From a virus: a stretch of 63,771 nucleotides of DNA. The first letter of the stretch is position 1. Every line of letters begins with the position of its first letter. Below are positions 44,204 to 52,252 of the stretch, one piece after another. Location of the stretch: the IMG/VR virus record IMGVR_UViG_3300020471_002176, positions 1 through 63,771 of that record; one strand, given 5' to 3'. Both the position numbers and the translations under genes were made by a program. Under the pieces are notes generated by a model that saw nothing but the letters and a program-made list of their open reading frames with translations, searched no databases and had not been told where the DNA came from.

Positions 44204-44411
44204 AATCGGAGACTTGGTCTGGGTCGTACCTGGACACAGATCCCTTACTGGGTGCCCGGAAACGCTGCTTTCAAAGGGCATAGTGATGTCCTCAGTTGGT
44301 GAAGACTGGTATAGGGTTTATCGTTCTTTCGGGAGGGAAAAGACTGACATTTCGGATTTTCCGTATTGGATGCTGAAGAGGGTAGAACAAAAAAGTTATG
44401 AAGGCGGGTGA
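44187..44411 (+). CDS. KVGDLV-family small protein
   Basis: 74 residues, TTG start with GGGGAG upstream. IKIGDLVWVVPGHRS ... KGIVMSS ... WYRVYRS. Family pattern present. Confidence 0.6.
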   Translation: MDTQIKIGDLVWVVPGHRSLTGCPETLLSKGIVMSSVGEDWYRVYRSFGREKTDISDFPYWMLKRVEQKSYEGG

Positions 44412-44595
44412 TTTAGTGATTCTTTCGCAGCGTGCACGTCGGATGGAAACATACCCAACGCGCGTTGAAGATGTTGGCATGATCTACGGGACACCTTTCT
44501 TTTGTTCATATACAGTAATCTGGTCGTCCGATCTGAAAATATCAGTAAATATAGATGAAAGAGACTTGGAGCGCGTCAGTGCAAAAAAACAATAA
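44398..44595 (+). CDS. KVGDLV-family small protein
   Basis: 65 residues, MKAGDLVILSQRARR start, central VGMIYG and YTVIWSSD. Overlaps both neighbours. Confidence 0.6.
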   Translation: MKAGDLVILSQRARRMETYPTRVEDVGMIYGTPFFCSYTVIWSSDLKISVNIDERDLERVSAKKQ

Positions 44596-44848
44596 ACCTG
44601 TTGAGATTGGTGATTTGGTTAGATGTTGCCACCGCAACACCCCAGAGTATGGCAAAACCGGAATCGTTTTAGATAGGATACACTATGTGGAACCTCTGGT
44701 CGTTGATGGCAGCCACCCTGACTCCTATAGCTGTAGGGTTCTCTTCGAAGAAGGCGAAAGGATGTACCGCGCCCGCTGGCTAGAGGTCGTATCAAGAAAA
44801 GTAAAGGAGGATCATAAATTGAAACATGAATACAAGACAGATATTTGA
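44579..44848 (+). CDS. KVGDLV-family small protein
   Basis: 89 residues from GTG 44579 (GGAG 8 bases upstream). VEIGDLVRCCHRNTPE ... KTGIVLDRI ... YSCRVLFEEGERM. The strand order GDLV / GIVL / C-R-V-L-F matches its relatives. Confidence 0.6.
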   Translation: MQKNNKPVEIGDLVRCCHRNTPEYGKTGIVLDRIHYVEPLVVDGSHPDSYSCRVLFEEGERMYRARWLEVVSRKVKEDHKLKHEYKTDI

Positions 44849-45053
44849 CATAGGCGATCTCGTGAAGATATGCCACCCAGTCAACAAGGCGGGGGTAGTG
44901 CTTGAGACAAAACTGATCTCAGAGAGGACACATCCCCATGACCACGCCTGGCACCCAGATGAATATAGGTGCAAAATTCAATACTTAAATTCAAGAGCAA
45001 CTACTTGGGTTAGGGCAAAAATGCTTGTTCATTTATCAAAAATAAATCAATAA
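44826..45053 (+). CDS. KVGDLV-family small protein
   Basis: 75 residues. FDIGDLVKICHPVNKAGVVL ... EYRCKIQYLNS. Close to its upstream neighbour in arrangement (HPxNxAGVVLE, H-P-D-x-Y-x-C), suggesting duplication. Confidence 0.6.
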   Translation: MNTRQIFDIGDLVKICHPVNKAGVVLETKLISERTHPHDHAWHPDEYRCKIQYLNSRATTWVRAKMLVHLSKINQ

Positions 45054-45058
45054 TATCA

Positions 45059-45087
45059 TTGACTTAACAAACAATTTCTGATAACAT
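45059..45087 (+). promoter_or_regulatory. Sigma70-like promoter with AAGAAAGG leader
   Basis: TTGACT, 17 bases, TAACAT; followed by ATAAAGAAAGGCTATTTT, the leader shared by several accessory genes. Confidence 0.65.
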
Positions 45088-45121
45088 GTAGATACACAAA
45101 ATAAAGAAAGGCTATTTTATA

Positions 45122-45970
45122 GTGAGTTATAACGGAACAGTACACTGCAGCTATTGTGGAAAAAGAGGACACAATCGTTTGGGTTGCCCAGAGAGAAGAA
45201 AGAAAGCCCTTTCGGATCCAGATAGTTATATCGGCAGGCAGTATGCCCGCGAGCAGGAAAAGAGGCAAAGGCAGATTGCAAATCGAGTCTGCTCTTACTG
45301 CAAGCAACCCGGCCATAACCGCCGCGGCTGCGCCCTGTTGAAAGAGGATATACAATTAGTAAAAAATAGACAAAAAGAGTACATTGATGAGTTCACTCAG
45401 TCATTGTCCTCAAAGGGGTTCGGCCCCGGTACTTTGGTCAAGGTGCCGCAAGGCAACCCCAATGACCCTTGGTCAAGGGGTTATTTGGGTATGATTGACT
45501 CCATTCAATGGGAAAATGTGGACTTCCTGGCACAAGACGAAGACCCCAGTCGTTCTTGGCAGGGCAAGGAGCGCACTCTCGCCAGAGCTAGGGTTGTCTC
45601 GACTTTCGGATACGAGAATCTTGACGATAACTATTGGAATAGGCCGCCTGCATTTAATGATAAAGTGAATATCTCCCTGATTCAGTTAAGTGATATTTTT
45701 CGAAACTTGTTTTTTGCGGACGCAGATTTCCGTGATGGGGCACATTCGACTTTGCAAATTGTCGGCACAACAAAAACGCAACTTTCAGTCCCCCAAAAAG
45801 CCCCAGAGATAACTTCCTATCTTGAAGACCGGTTTCGTTTTCGCCCTGGACCCAGGGCAGACGCCTATGACAAAGAGAGGCAAGCCTTGTGGCTAAGTTG
45901 TTGGTCGAAAATTAGACAGGAAGAATACGAGAAGCACTCCTCGGAAAGATCTGAAAAACGTGGCTGGTAA
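45122..45970 (+). CDS. Zinc-knuckle protein with SH3-like segment
   Basis: 282 residues, GTG start. Two CCHC zinc knuckles: CSYCGKRGHNRLGC (about 8-21) and CSYCKQPGHNRRGC (about 58-71), each C-x2-C-x4-H-x4-C, the nucleic-acid-binding module of retroviral Gag and some RNA-binding proteins. Residues 98-125 (FGPGTLVKVP ... GYLGMIDSI) resemble the KVGDLV proteins. The rest is unassigned. RNA or ssDNA binding is likely from the knuckles. Confidence 0.7.
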   Translation: MSYNGTVHCSYCGKRGHNRLGCPERRKKALSDPDSYIGRQYAREQEKRQRQIANRVCSYCKQPGHNRRGCALLKEDIQLVKNRQKEYIDEFTQSLSSKGFGPGTLVKVPQGNPNDPWSRGYLGMIDSIQWENVDFLAQDEDPSRSWQGKERTLARARVVSTFGYENLDDNYWNRPPAFNDKVNISLIQLSDIFRNLFFADADFRDGAHSTLQIVGTTKTQLSVPQKAPEITSYLEDRFRFRPGPRADAYDKERQALWLSCWSKIRQEEYEKHSSERSEKRGW

Positions 45971-46148
45971 ACCAAAAAACAACAATAATTACTTGACTTT
46001 ACAGCAACTTTTAGATATAATAGAAGAACAAAATATAAAAATAGATAATTTGAAGCCCCGAATTTGGGGCTTCAAAAGAGAAGACTTGAAGCATATCCTG
46101 TCAGAAATTTTAGAAAAGGCAAAAGATAAATGTCGCAAAAACTATTGA
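45960..46148 (+). CDS. Small helical protein overlapping a promoter
   Basis: 62 residues, GTG start. LTLQQLLDIIEEQNIKIDNL and a Lys-rich end. A TTGACT/TATAAT promoter and a 9-bp hairpin lie inside the frame, so coding status is less sure. Confidence 0.4.
   Translation: MAGKPKNNNNYLTLQQLLDIIEEQNIKIDNLKPRIWGFKREDLKHILSEILEKAKDKCRKNY
45993..46021 (+). promoter_or_regulatory. Sigma70-like promoter
   Basis: TTGACT, 17 bases, TATAAT. It is probably the promoter of the gene at 46130 and gives it a leader with a hairpin. Confidence 0.7.
46051..46074 (+). promoter_or_regulatory. Leader hairpin
   Basis: Perfect 9-bp stem TGAAGCCCC / GGGGCTTCA, 6-base loop, no T run. Located 30 bases after the predicted transcription start. 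Confidence 0.55.
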
Positions 46149-46711
46149 ACAATGTCTATCGAATGAATAACGCGGAGCTGATTGGCTTGGCCAAAAACTC
46201 CTTCCTCCCAGGTGAACTGCAATTAGCCATTGCCAAGACTGGATATCGACGAGGTCACGAGTACCTCGCAGCGAATGTAGGCTTAAGCAGAGAAGCAAGA
46301 GACTTCTTGTGGTCGGATGAGTGCAACAGGGGATATTCGCTAAAAGCGCTGATGTTATCGTACGGCCAGTTTTCAGATGGAAGTAAATACTGGGAATTTT
46401 ACAAGCGATACCCAAATGCTTGGAGTCGTTCATTCTGGCGTATGGCCGACGCATTTTTCGGCTCATATTGGCATCATAATGGCGCGGGTTCGCACACCCC
46501 CTCTGACCTGTTAAACGAGATTTATGACACTATCTTCCACAAGGCGCAGAGCATCGGCAGGAACGACATGCACTACCACAGAAACCATGGCTTATACCGT
46601 CTCGCGCGCCACCCGAATGTGGATCTTAAATTAGCAATTAAGCTATCGCAGTCAGGTGATGAGCGCAGCCAGAAGCTTGGATTTGATAAAATCGTCGAAT
46701 TATCAAGATAA
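46130..46711 (+). CDS. Unknown helical-repeat-like protein
   Basis: 193 residues. LIGLAKNSFLPGELQLAIAK, REARDFLWSDE and LYRLARHPNVDLKLAIKLSQ resemble short helical repeats (LRV/HEAT-like). His- and Trp-rich centre (SYWHHNGAG). No catalytic motif recognised. Confidence 0.6.
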   Translation: MSQKLLNNVYRMNNAELIGLAKNSFLPGELQLAIAKTGYRRGHEYLAANVGLSREARDFLWSDECNRGYSLKALMLSYGQFSDGSKYWEFYKRYPNAWSRSFWRMADAFFGSYWHHNGAGSHTPSDLLNEIYDTIFHKAQSIGRNDMHYHRNHGLYRLARHPNVDLKLAIKLSQSGDERSQKLGFDKIVELSR

Positions 46712-46740
46712 ATTTTCTTTGAAACTATTAAAATTATATC

Positions 46741-46769
46741 TTGACTTTGGGGTCTAGATATGGCATACT
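46741..46769 (+). promoter_or_regulatory. Sigma70-like promoter for the MoxR-vWA pair
   Basis: TTGACT, 17 bases, CATACT, about 50 bases before the MoxR gene. Confidence 0.6.
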
Positions 46770-46817
46770 TATTAAAGATGGAAAACAATTACTGCATAAC
46801 AACAAGGAGATTTTTCA

Positions 46818-47891
46818 ATGGCAGTTGATTTCAGAACTTTTTCGGATATTGTTTCTTTTGTTACCGACGTGCGAAAGCCAGTGCTTTTACGCGGCCGACA
46901 TGGCATCGGCAAATCTACAGTTGTGTACGATTTCGCCAGAAGCAAGGGGCTTGAGGTTGTTGAGCGTAGGGCTTCGCAGATGACAGAGGGCGACCTCGTG
47001 GGTCTTCCTGTGATCTCTGACAACAGTACAACTTTCAATCCGCCAGATTGGTTCAAGAAGGCATGTGATAGTCCTGTTATCTTGTTTCTCGACGAGGTAG
47101 ATCGAGCCACATTGGAAGTTCGTCAGGGTATTTTCGAGCTTACGGATTCTCGCAAGCTAAATGGCCATATTCTGCATGAGGGTACACTTGTTTTCGCCGC
47201 AGTTAACGGTGGGGAGCACGGCTCACAATATCAGGTTGGTGAGATGGACCCAGCAGAACTCGACCGTTGGACCGTGTTTGACATCGAACCCTCAGTTGAG
47301 GACTGGTTAGACTGGGCTAAAGACAGCAACGTGTCTGATGTTACCTGGGATTTTATCAACCAAAATAGAACCCACCTTGAGCATAAGGATGATTATGAGC
47401 CAAACAAGGTATATCCTTCTCGCCGCTCCTGGGAACGTCTAGATCAGTGTCTTCAGAGCGGCTCCATGCTCTCGGATGATAACCTCAGCTCCAGCCCAAG
47501 GTTGTATAATCTAGCTTCTGCTTTTGTTGGGTTTGAGGCAGCAGTTTCCTTCAATGATTTTGTTGGAAATTACGACAGGCAAGTCACTGTTGAGGATATT
47601 CTGGTCAAGGGTTCCTTCGAGAAGGTCGCTGATTTCGGCATCAATGATCACACAGCGTTAATTGATAAGTTTGAGGCTGCTGAATCCTTCAAAGAAGAAC
47701 TAGAACAAGCCCAAATCAACAACTTGGCTAGGTATTTTGTGATGCTCCCTTCAGAAGTTGCTATGAAGTTGTGGTCTGTTCTCGGCAATGGCGCTTTGAA
47801 TAACACGATCAAATTACATCAGTCAGAGGTTGATGGCAGTTCGGTTTCAGAGTTCTTGGTTACAATCTTGGCTGGTGATACGGAGAAATAA
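46818..47891 (+). CDS. MoxR-type AAA+ ATPase
   Basis: 357 residues. Walker A RGRHGIGKST (about 22-31), then ASQMTEGDLVGLPV, Walker B ILFLDEVDRA, sensor region LVFAAVNGGEHGSQYQVGEM and DPAELDRWTVFDIEP. These are typical of MoxR ATPases that act with a von Willebrand A partner. The partner gene follows 4 bases downstream. ATP-driven remodelling or metal-centre insertion is the known role of such pairs; the target here is unknown. Confidence 0.85.
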   Translation: MAVDFRTFSDIVSFVTDVRKPVLLRGRHGIGKSTVVYDFARSKGLEVVERRASQMTEGDLVGLPVISDNSTTFNPPDWFKKACDSPVILFLDEVDRATLEVRQGIFELTDSRKLNGHILHEGTLVFAAVNGGEHGSQYQVGEMDPAELDRWTVFDIEPSVEDWLDWAKDSNVSDVTWDFINQNRTHLEHKDDYEPNKVYPSRRSWERLDQCLQSGSMLSDDNLSSSPRLYNLASAFVGFEAAVSFNDFVGNYDRQVTVEDILVKGSFEKVADFGINDHTALIDKFEAAESFKEELEQAQINNLARYFVMLPSEVAMKLWSVLGNGALNNTIKLHQSEVDGSSVSEFLVTILAGDTEK

Positions 47892-47895
47892 GAGT

Positions 47896-49158
47896 ATGAG
47901 CACTGAGTATGATGCACAAAACAACAACTTTGACCTAAATTTGCACACGGCTAGACTGCTGATGGATGAGCCGTTTTTTGCATCTATCAGTAGGAGGATA
48001 GATAAACGCGCCTCATATTCAGTGCCGACCGCCGGAGTTATGGTGAACCCTGAAACTGGGCAATTTGAGATGCTCTATAATCCAGGCTTCTTTGCAAAGC
48101 TTACCGATGCCGAGCGCAGAGACGTGTTGAAGCATGAATATTACCACATCATCTTTCTTCATGTTACTGACAGGCTACCAGAAGGGGTGAATCCTCGTCT
48201 TTGGAATGTGGCTACGGACTTGGCCATCAATTCACACTTACACAATCTGCCAGCAGGAGGACTTATTCCTGGGGTGCATCCTTTCGACAACCTCCCTAGG
48301 GGCCAGTCAGCAGAGTGGTATTTGGCAAACTTGCCATCGTTTCAGGGTGGCGGTGATGATGCTCCAGAGCCCTCATCGGGTCAAGGTCAGGGCGAGTCAG
48401 GATCGGGTGACTCCTCGAACAAGGGAGGAGACAAGGAAGACGGCGATAGTAAATCGGATGATGGCATCCCCGACTCCCTCGACGATCACAGCGGCTGGGG
48501 CAACTGCAGCCAAGAAGTAAAGGATATGGCTAAAGAGAGATTAAAGGAGATCGTCAGGAAGTCTGCTGAGGAATGTGCACAGCGTAACTCCTGGGGTACT
48601 GTTTCTGCAGATGCTCGTGTGAAGATCATGAAGGTTCTCGAAACAAAGGTCGATTGGAAGAAAGTCTTGCGCTTTTTTGTCAAAGCAAGTCAGAAGGCGA
48701 ACAAGTCGTCCTCGATCAAGAGAATTAACAGGAGGTATGCTTATGTCCACCCTGGCCGCAAATCCAACAGAGTTGCAAAGATCGCGGTTTCGATTGACCA
48801 ATCAGGCTCCGTCAGCGACGCGATGCTTGCTAAGTTTTTCGCTGAATTGAACAAATTGGCCGAGGTAGCGGAGTTTACGGTGATTCCTTTTGATACTCGT
48901 GTCGATGAAAGTTTAATCTGGACATGGAAGAAAGGCTCCAAGGCTGGGCAAGAGAGGGTGATGTATGGTGGAACCTGTTTTGATGCCCCTACGGAATATG
49001 TAAACAAGAAAGGCGGCTTTGATGGTCACATTATTTTAACAGATATGTGCGCACCAAAACCCAAGCCAAGCAAATGTCAGCGCATGTGGATGACGACACC
49101 GGAACATGCCCGGAGACCCTATTTTGAGACCAAAGAAAGAACAGTCGTGGTTGATTGA
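47896..49158 (+). CDS. Metallopeptidase-like / von Willebrand A protein (MoxR partner)
   Basis: 420 residues from ATG 47896. VLKHEYYHIIFLH (HEYYH at 80-84) gives a zinc-peptidase-like HExxH, as in DUF2201-type proteins; LWNVATDLAINSHL follows. Residues 155-200 are a Gly/Ser/Asp-rich linker. The C-terminal vWA-like domain has AVSIDQSGSVSDAMLAKFF (MIDAS D301-S305), TVIPFDTRVDE, GGTCFDAPTEYV and IILTDMCAPKP. Together with the upstream ATPase it forms a MoxR-vWA module. Confidence 0.8.
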   Translation: MSTEYDAQNNNFDLNLHTARLLMDEPFFASISRRIDKRASYSVPTAGVMVNPETGQFEMLYNPGFFAKLTDAERRDVLKHEYYHIIFLHVTDRLPEGVNPRLWNVATDLAINSHLHNLPAGGLIPGVHPFDNLPRGQSAEWYLANLPSFQGGGDDAPEPSSGQGQGESGSGDSSNKGGDKEDGDSKSDDGIPDSLDDHSGWGNCSQEVKDMAKERLKEIVRKSAEECAQRNSWGTVSADARVKIMKVLETKVDWKKVLRFFVKASQKANKSSSIKRINRRYAYVHPGRKSNRVAKIAVSIDQSGSVSDAMLAKFFAELNKLAEVAEFTVIPFDTRVDESLIWTWKKGSKAGQERVMYGGTCFDAPTEYVNKKGGFDGHIILTDMCAPKPKPSKCQRMWMTTPEHARRPYFETKERTVVVD

Positions 49159-49424
49159 AATCCATAGCGGTTAGGTATGGTGTCGGTTGGTCAAACTTGC
49201 ACACAGCACCCAGCACACAACCTTGGTGCATAGTGGTGCCATGAGCAAGCAACCGGCGGATTCTTGGAAATTATAATAGGATTGGCGCGATTGTCTATAA
49301 CCGCGTCCGTGTTCTTGACGGGCCTTCGGAGAGTGGGACGAGAGAGAAAGAAAATAAAATAAGACATAGGCTGGCGAAAGTCAAGGCGGTGAGGACAGCC
49401 TGACCCAAGAATCTAGGAGGCAAA
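49159..49424 (+). ncRNA. Candidate structured RNA (gene-free, inverted-repeat-rich)
   Basis: A 266-base stretch with no credible gene. GATTCTTGG (49259-49267) and CCAAGAATC (49405-49413) form a perfect 9-bp closing stem around about 137 bases; inside, GGCTG (49369) pairs with CAGCC (49396). Upstream, CGGTTG (49183) can pair with CAACCG (49251) and GCACC with GGTGC. No known RNA family recognised. A regulatory leader for the next gene is an alternative. Confidence 0.35.
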
Positions 49425-49523
49425 ATGCAGGATATATTACATTGGGAGTATATCTGGAAGCTATTGATAGCGCTTCCGACTATTTTTATTTTTCTTTTGG
49501 TGTTTTTAGTTGTGGATGAATAA
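49425..49523 (+). CDS. Small membrane peptide
   Basis: 32 residues with a strong AGGAGG ribosome site. Single helix LLIALPTIFIFLLVFLVV ending in Asp-Glu. Function unknown. Confidence 0.6.
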   Translation: MQDILHWEYIWKLLIALPTIFIFLLVFLVVDE

Positions 49524-49608
49524 TTAAAATAGGTGCGTAAATTCTTGCGCACGCTTCACACACAGAGGGTACTAACTTGGGGTAATAACAGGGGTTTTTT
49601 TTGGTTTT

Positions 49609-50028
49609 TTGTATGCTAACTTCCTAGATTGGGGGGTTCATATTTTGCTGCATAAACCAAAAGGTCGATCTCGCTTCAAGTTTCACTGGAAACACCACGC
49701 AGTTGCAAGAAAGAATAAGAATCACGACCCTGATTATAAGCTTAAAATATGGCAAAACGAAACTTATCTAACAGCACTCGGAATAGCTTTGCATATACCT
49801 TTGATTTTCGTTTGGCCTGCTTTCGCGTTGACGGCTATATTTTATGGTCTTGTATATATGGTCCTTCATAGGATGACACATACTTACGTGGATTTTTTCA
49901 AAAAATGGATGCCTTGGCATTACGAACATCACATGGGCAAAAACCAGAATAAAAACTGGTGTGTTATTTGTCCTCTTATGGACCATATAATGGGAACGCG
50001 AGAAAAATGGCTCGACAAAGCTAATTAG
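49609..50028 (+). CDS. Fatty acid hydroxylase-like membrane protein
   Basis: 139 residues from TTG 49609. Histidine clusters HWKHHAVARKNKNHD, HRMTHTY and WHYEHHMGKNQNKNWCV, with GTREKW near the end, match the di-iron fatty acid hydroxylase/sterol desaturase family (HxxHH motifs). Hydrophobic stretch FVWPAFALTAIFYGLVYMVL is a membrane helix. The frame stays open upstream to 49576 and reads GVITGVFFGFLYANF, a plausible first membrane helix, but lacks a normal start codon there. It could modify host lipids or cell-surface compounds. Confidence 0.7.
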   Translation: MYANFLDWGVHILLHKPKGRSRFKFHWKHHAVARKNKNHDPDYKLKIWQNETYLTALGIALHIPLIFVWPAFALTAIFYGLVYMVLHRMTHTYVDFFKKWMPWHYEHHMGKNQNKNWCVICPLMDHIMGTREKWLDKAN

Positions 50029-50031
50029 ATT

Positions 50032-50238
50032 ATGTCTTTGGAAGTAGGAGATCTTGTCGCCTGTTATGTGACAAACACTAGCGAATACGAATCCCTTATG
50101 AGCTGGGGTGTAGTCTTAGACACCAATACTGTTGGTGACGTGCTAGTTGTTGATAACGCCGGGTACACTCGCTGGTGGCCACCGTCACGTTGGAGAATCT
50201 TGAACAAAAAAGAACCAAAACCTCTTGACAAAAACTAG
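50032..50238 (+). CDS. KVGDLV-family small protein
   Basis: 68 residues. MSLEVGDLVACYVTN ... WGVVLDTN ... DVLVVDNAGYTRWWP. Family pattern clear, Lys-rich end. Confidence 0.65.
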   Translation: MSLEVGDLVACYVTNTSEYESLMSWGVVLDTNTVGDVLVVDNAGYTRWWPPSRWRILNKKEPKPLDKN

Positions 50239-50253
50239 AAAATAGTATATTAT
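50225..50253 (+). promoter_or_regulatory. Sigma70-like promoter
   Basis: TTGACA, 17 bases, TATTAT, followed by ACAATCACGAAAGAAAGG leader. Confidence 0.7.
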
Positions 50254-50287
50254 TATAATAATGACAATCACGAAAGAAAGGTCTCAA

Positions 50288-50662
50288 ATGGGCTATAGAT
50301 CAGAAGTTTGTATTGGATTGACGGACGCAGCCAGTCGTTTGTTTCGAACGATGGTGGAGCACATGCCACCAGGGCATGAGGTTCATCAGCTACTAAGGGA
50401 TGCTCAATCAAATTTACACAACACTCCGTGGACAAACCAACACAAGGCGCCAAACGTCGATTGTGAAGACAAGATGTACTGGGAATATGTAAAGTGGTAT
50501 GAAGGCTACGAATGTGTAGACTTCATTGAAAACTTCCTTTCAGAGTGTATCCCCGAAGATGATTACAGGTTTATACGCATCGGGGAAGAAAGTGACGACG
50601 TTGAAGAGAGGGGTGAATTCTTCGATGCGGACATATATGTAACGAGGTCGATTTCATGGTGA
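50288..50662 (+). CDS. Conserved small phage protein (GYRSEV type)
   Basis: 124 residues from ATG 50288 (AAAGG 7 bases upstream). MGYRSEVCIGLTDAA opening is a recurrent start of small phage proteins of unknown function; WEYVKWYEGYECVDFIENFL and an acidic end follow. Confidence 0.65.
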   Translation: MGYRSEVCIGLTDAASRLFRTMVEHMPPGHEVHQLLRDAQSNLHNTPWTNQHKAPNVDCEDKMYWEYVKWYEGYECVDFIENFLSECIPEDDYRFIRIGEESDDVEERGEFFDADIYVTRSISW

Positions 50663-50985
50663 CTCTAGGCTCTCTGGTGAAAGAAGACTGCAGCATTGCG
50701 TCGAAGGCCCGCGTGGGTACGGTTGTCAAAGTTACAACGATCCCGTTGCATAATAATTATCAATGGCGCTCGGAAGTAGAGCGTTGGGTTTCCTACAATA
50801 ACCGAGCGGGAAATGAACAACCAGACATGAACATGTGTTACGTCATTCGCCCAGGAAAAGTGGCGACTGTAAGGTGGCAGAATGATTCTACAGATCGATC
50901 AGTACACATATTTTATGACGACTGCAATGGTCACTCTTTCTATAGTTATGGTAGCAACGGGGTGGAGGTCTTGAATGGAGACTGA
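50656..50985 (+). CDS. KVGDLV-like small protein, longer variant
   Basis: 109 residues. VTLGSLVKEDCSIASKARVG, TVVKVTT and KVATVRWQND follow the family strand order with a 30-residue insertion (EVERWVSYNNRAGNEQPD). Confidence 0.55.
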   Translation: MVTLGSLVKEDCSIASKARVGTVVKVTTIPLHNNYQWRSEVERWVSYNNRAGNEQPDMNMCYVIRPGKVATVRWQNDSTDRSVHIFYDDCNGHSFYSYGSNGVEVLNGD

Positions 50986-51178
50986 AGGCATGTTGATGTG
51001 GCTGTTTATCTCTGTTGTCGGTGTGTTTATACTCATGAGGCTGTCTTCGCTTGCGGAGCAAACTAGACTGAACAGTTTACAGGAAGATCTCATGAGAGAG
51101 ACAGTTCGGCGTCTGGTGCAAAAAAGAAAGCTTGATGAGCTTTATGGCAGAGGAGATGATGAAAATGAAAGTCGGTGA
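50975..51178 (+). CDS. Small single-pass membrane protein
   Basis: 67 residues. MLMWLFISVVGVFILMRLSS is a membrane helix; the rest is a charged helix. It ends NESR at the shared junction GTCGGTGA, although unrelated to the KVGDLV family, so the ESR ending is imposed by the overlap. Confidence 0.6.
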   Translation: METEGMLMWLFISVVGVFILMRLSSLAEQTRLNSLQEDLMRETVRRLVQKRKLDELYGRGDDENESR

Positions 51179-51383
51179 CTTAGTGACATTGTCGGCTTAT
51201 GGCAAGTCAGTTAAGAGAGCATCCTGGATCGGCGCCGATAATTTCGGATTGATTATAAAGGTCGTCCCCTGGGCCAGCGGTAATGATTGCGACTATATTG
51301 TGCGATGGCAGAAGCCTACCTTAAATCGCCGTTGGCATCACGAAAGATATAACCAAAGAAAGGATCTTAAGTACTTGAAATGA
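51165..51383 (+). CDS. KVGDLV-family small protein
   Basis: 72 residues from ATG 51165 (AGGAG upstream, within the previous gene). MKVGDLVTLSAYGKSV ... FGLIIKVVPWA ... YIVRWQKPT. The first exact copy of the TGAAAGTCGGTGA junction in the window. Confidence 0.7.
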   Translation: MKVGDLVTLSAYGKSVKRASWIGADNFGLIIKVVPWASGNDCDYIVRWQKPTLNRRWHHERYNQRKDLKYLK

Positions 51384-51880
51384 TTTGGGAAAATATCGAC
51401 AATCTAGTTTCGTATTTGCAAACTAGTGGCAAGTGCAAAAACATTGTAATGACGAGCGGTGGTTTTGACCCCGTGCACGTCGGTCATGTCCGGTGTATAG
51501 TTGAGTCGGCAAGTATCAGTAACAAATTAGAGGATTCGACCTTTGTGGTGGTTGCAAATGCAGATGAGTTCCTTCTCAGTAAGAAGGGGTTTATTTTTAT
51601 GCCCGAAGCGGAAAGGATGGAGATTTTGCAGGCAATTAAAGGTGTTGATCATGTTGTTAAGTGGTACGACGGGACGCAAACTTGCATAGGTGCGATTGAG
51701 AGGCTGGAGCCAACCTTCTTTACAAAAGGGGGGGATCGAAGCTCTAGAGACAGGATACCCGAGGCAGATATTTGCGATGCCATCGGTTGCAAAATTTTAT
51801 ATGGCATTGGTGGCAAGGATAAGGTACAATCTTCATCTTGGCTAACAAGTGAACACAACAAACATGAAGGAGAAGTTTAA
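51380..51880 (+). CDS. Cytidylyltransferase-like / RfaE2-type nucleotidyltransferase
   Basis: 166 residues. NIVMTSGGFDPVHVGHVRCI holds the (G)xFDxxHxGH signature; NADEFLLSKKG, MPEAERMEILQAIKGVDHV and TFFTKGGDR (RfaE2 KGGD) follow. It transfers NMP to a phosphorylated sugar or similar substrate, as in heptose or teichoic precursor activation. The usual C-terminal STTxII is replaced by SSSWLT. Substrate unknown. Confidence 0.78.
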   Translation: MIWENIDNLVSYLQTSGKCKNIVMTSGGFDPVHVGHVRCIVESASISNKLEDSTFVVVANADEFLLSKKGFIFMPEAERMEILQAIKGVDHVVKWYDGTQTCIGAIERLEPTFFTKGGDRSSRDRIPEADICDAIGCKILYGIGGKDKVQSSSWLTSEHNKHEGEV

Positions 51881-51963
51881 TGGGTACATTTTTCGCGGTA
51901 ATGTTCGGAGTCTTTTTCGGCAATTTACTTCTGGCACTTTTTATCGAATCAGGAAACAGATAA
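51880..51963 (+). CDS. Tiny membrane peptide
   Basis: 27 residues, GAAGGAGAA ribosome site. Helix FFAVMFGVFFGNLLLALFI. Function unknown. Confidence 0.5.
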   Translation: MGTFFAVMFGVFFGNLLLALFIESGNR

Positions 51964-51967
51964 ATTT

Positions 51968-52252
51968 ATGAATAACACTAACGAATCGTTTAGAAATGTC
52001 AGGAAGCAGGCTTCAAAGATTTTGAAGGATATTTCAAACTCATACAACACTGGTCTTCTCGATGACCCCAACTTTGCTGCAAATTTCACAGCATTGCTGG
52101 CTTGTATTTGCGAGGGTAAAGTCACTGGCCGCATAGACGAAACTGGAGACGTTGTACTTTGGTCCTTAACGCCTGAGTACGAAGCTCAGCTTCTGGAACA
52201 GAGAAGATCTATTGCAGAGTCCCTAAATAACACCATCAAGGGTCCGTGGTGA
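51968..52252 (+). CDS. Small unknown protein
   Basis: 94 residues, helical with an Asp/Gly turn (GKVTGRIDETGDVVLWSLTP). No motif recognised. Confidence 0.6.
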   Translation: MNNTNESFRNVRKQASKILKDISNSYNTGLLDDPNFAANFTALLACICEGKVTGRIDETGDVVLWSLTPEYEAQLLEQRRSIAESLNNTIKGPW

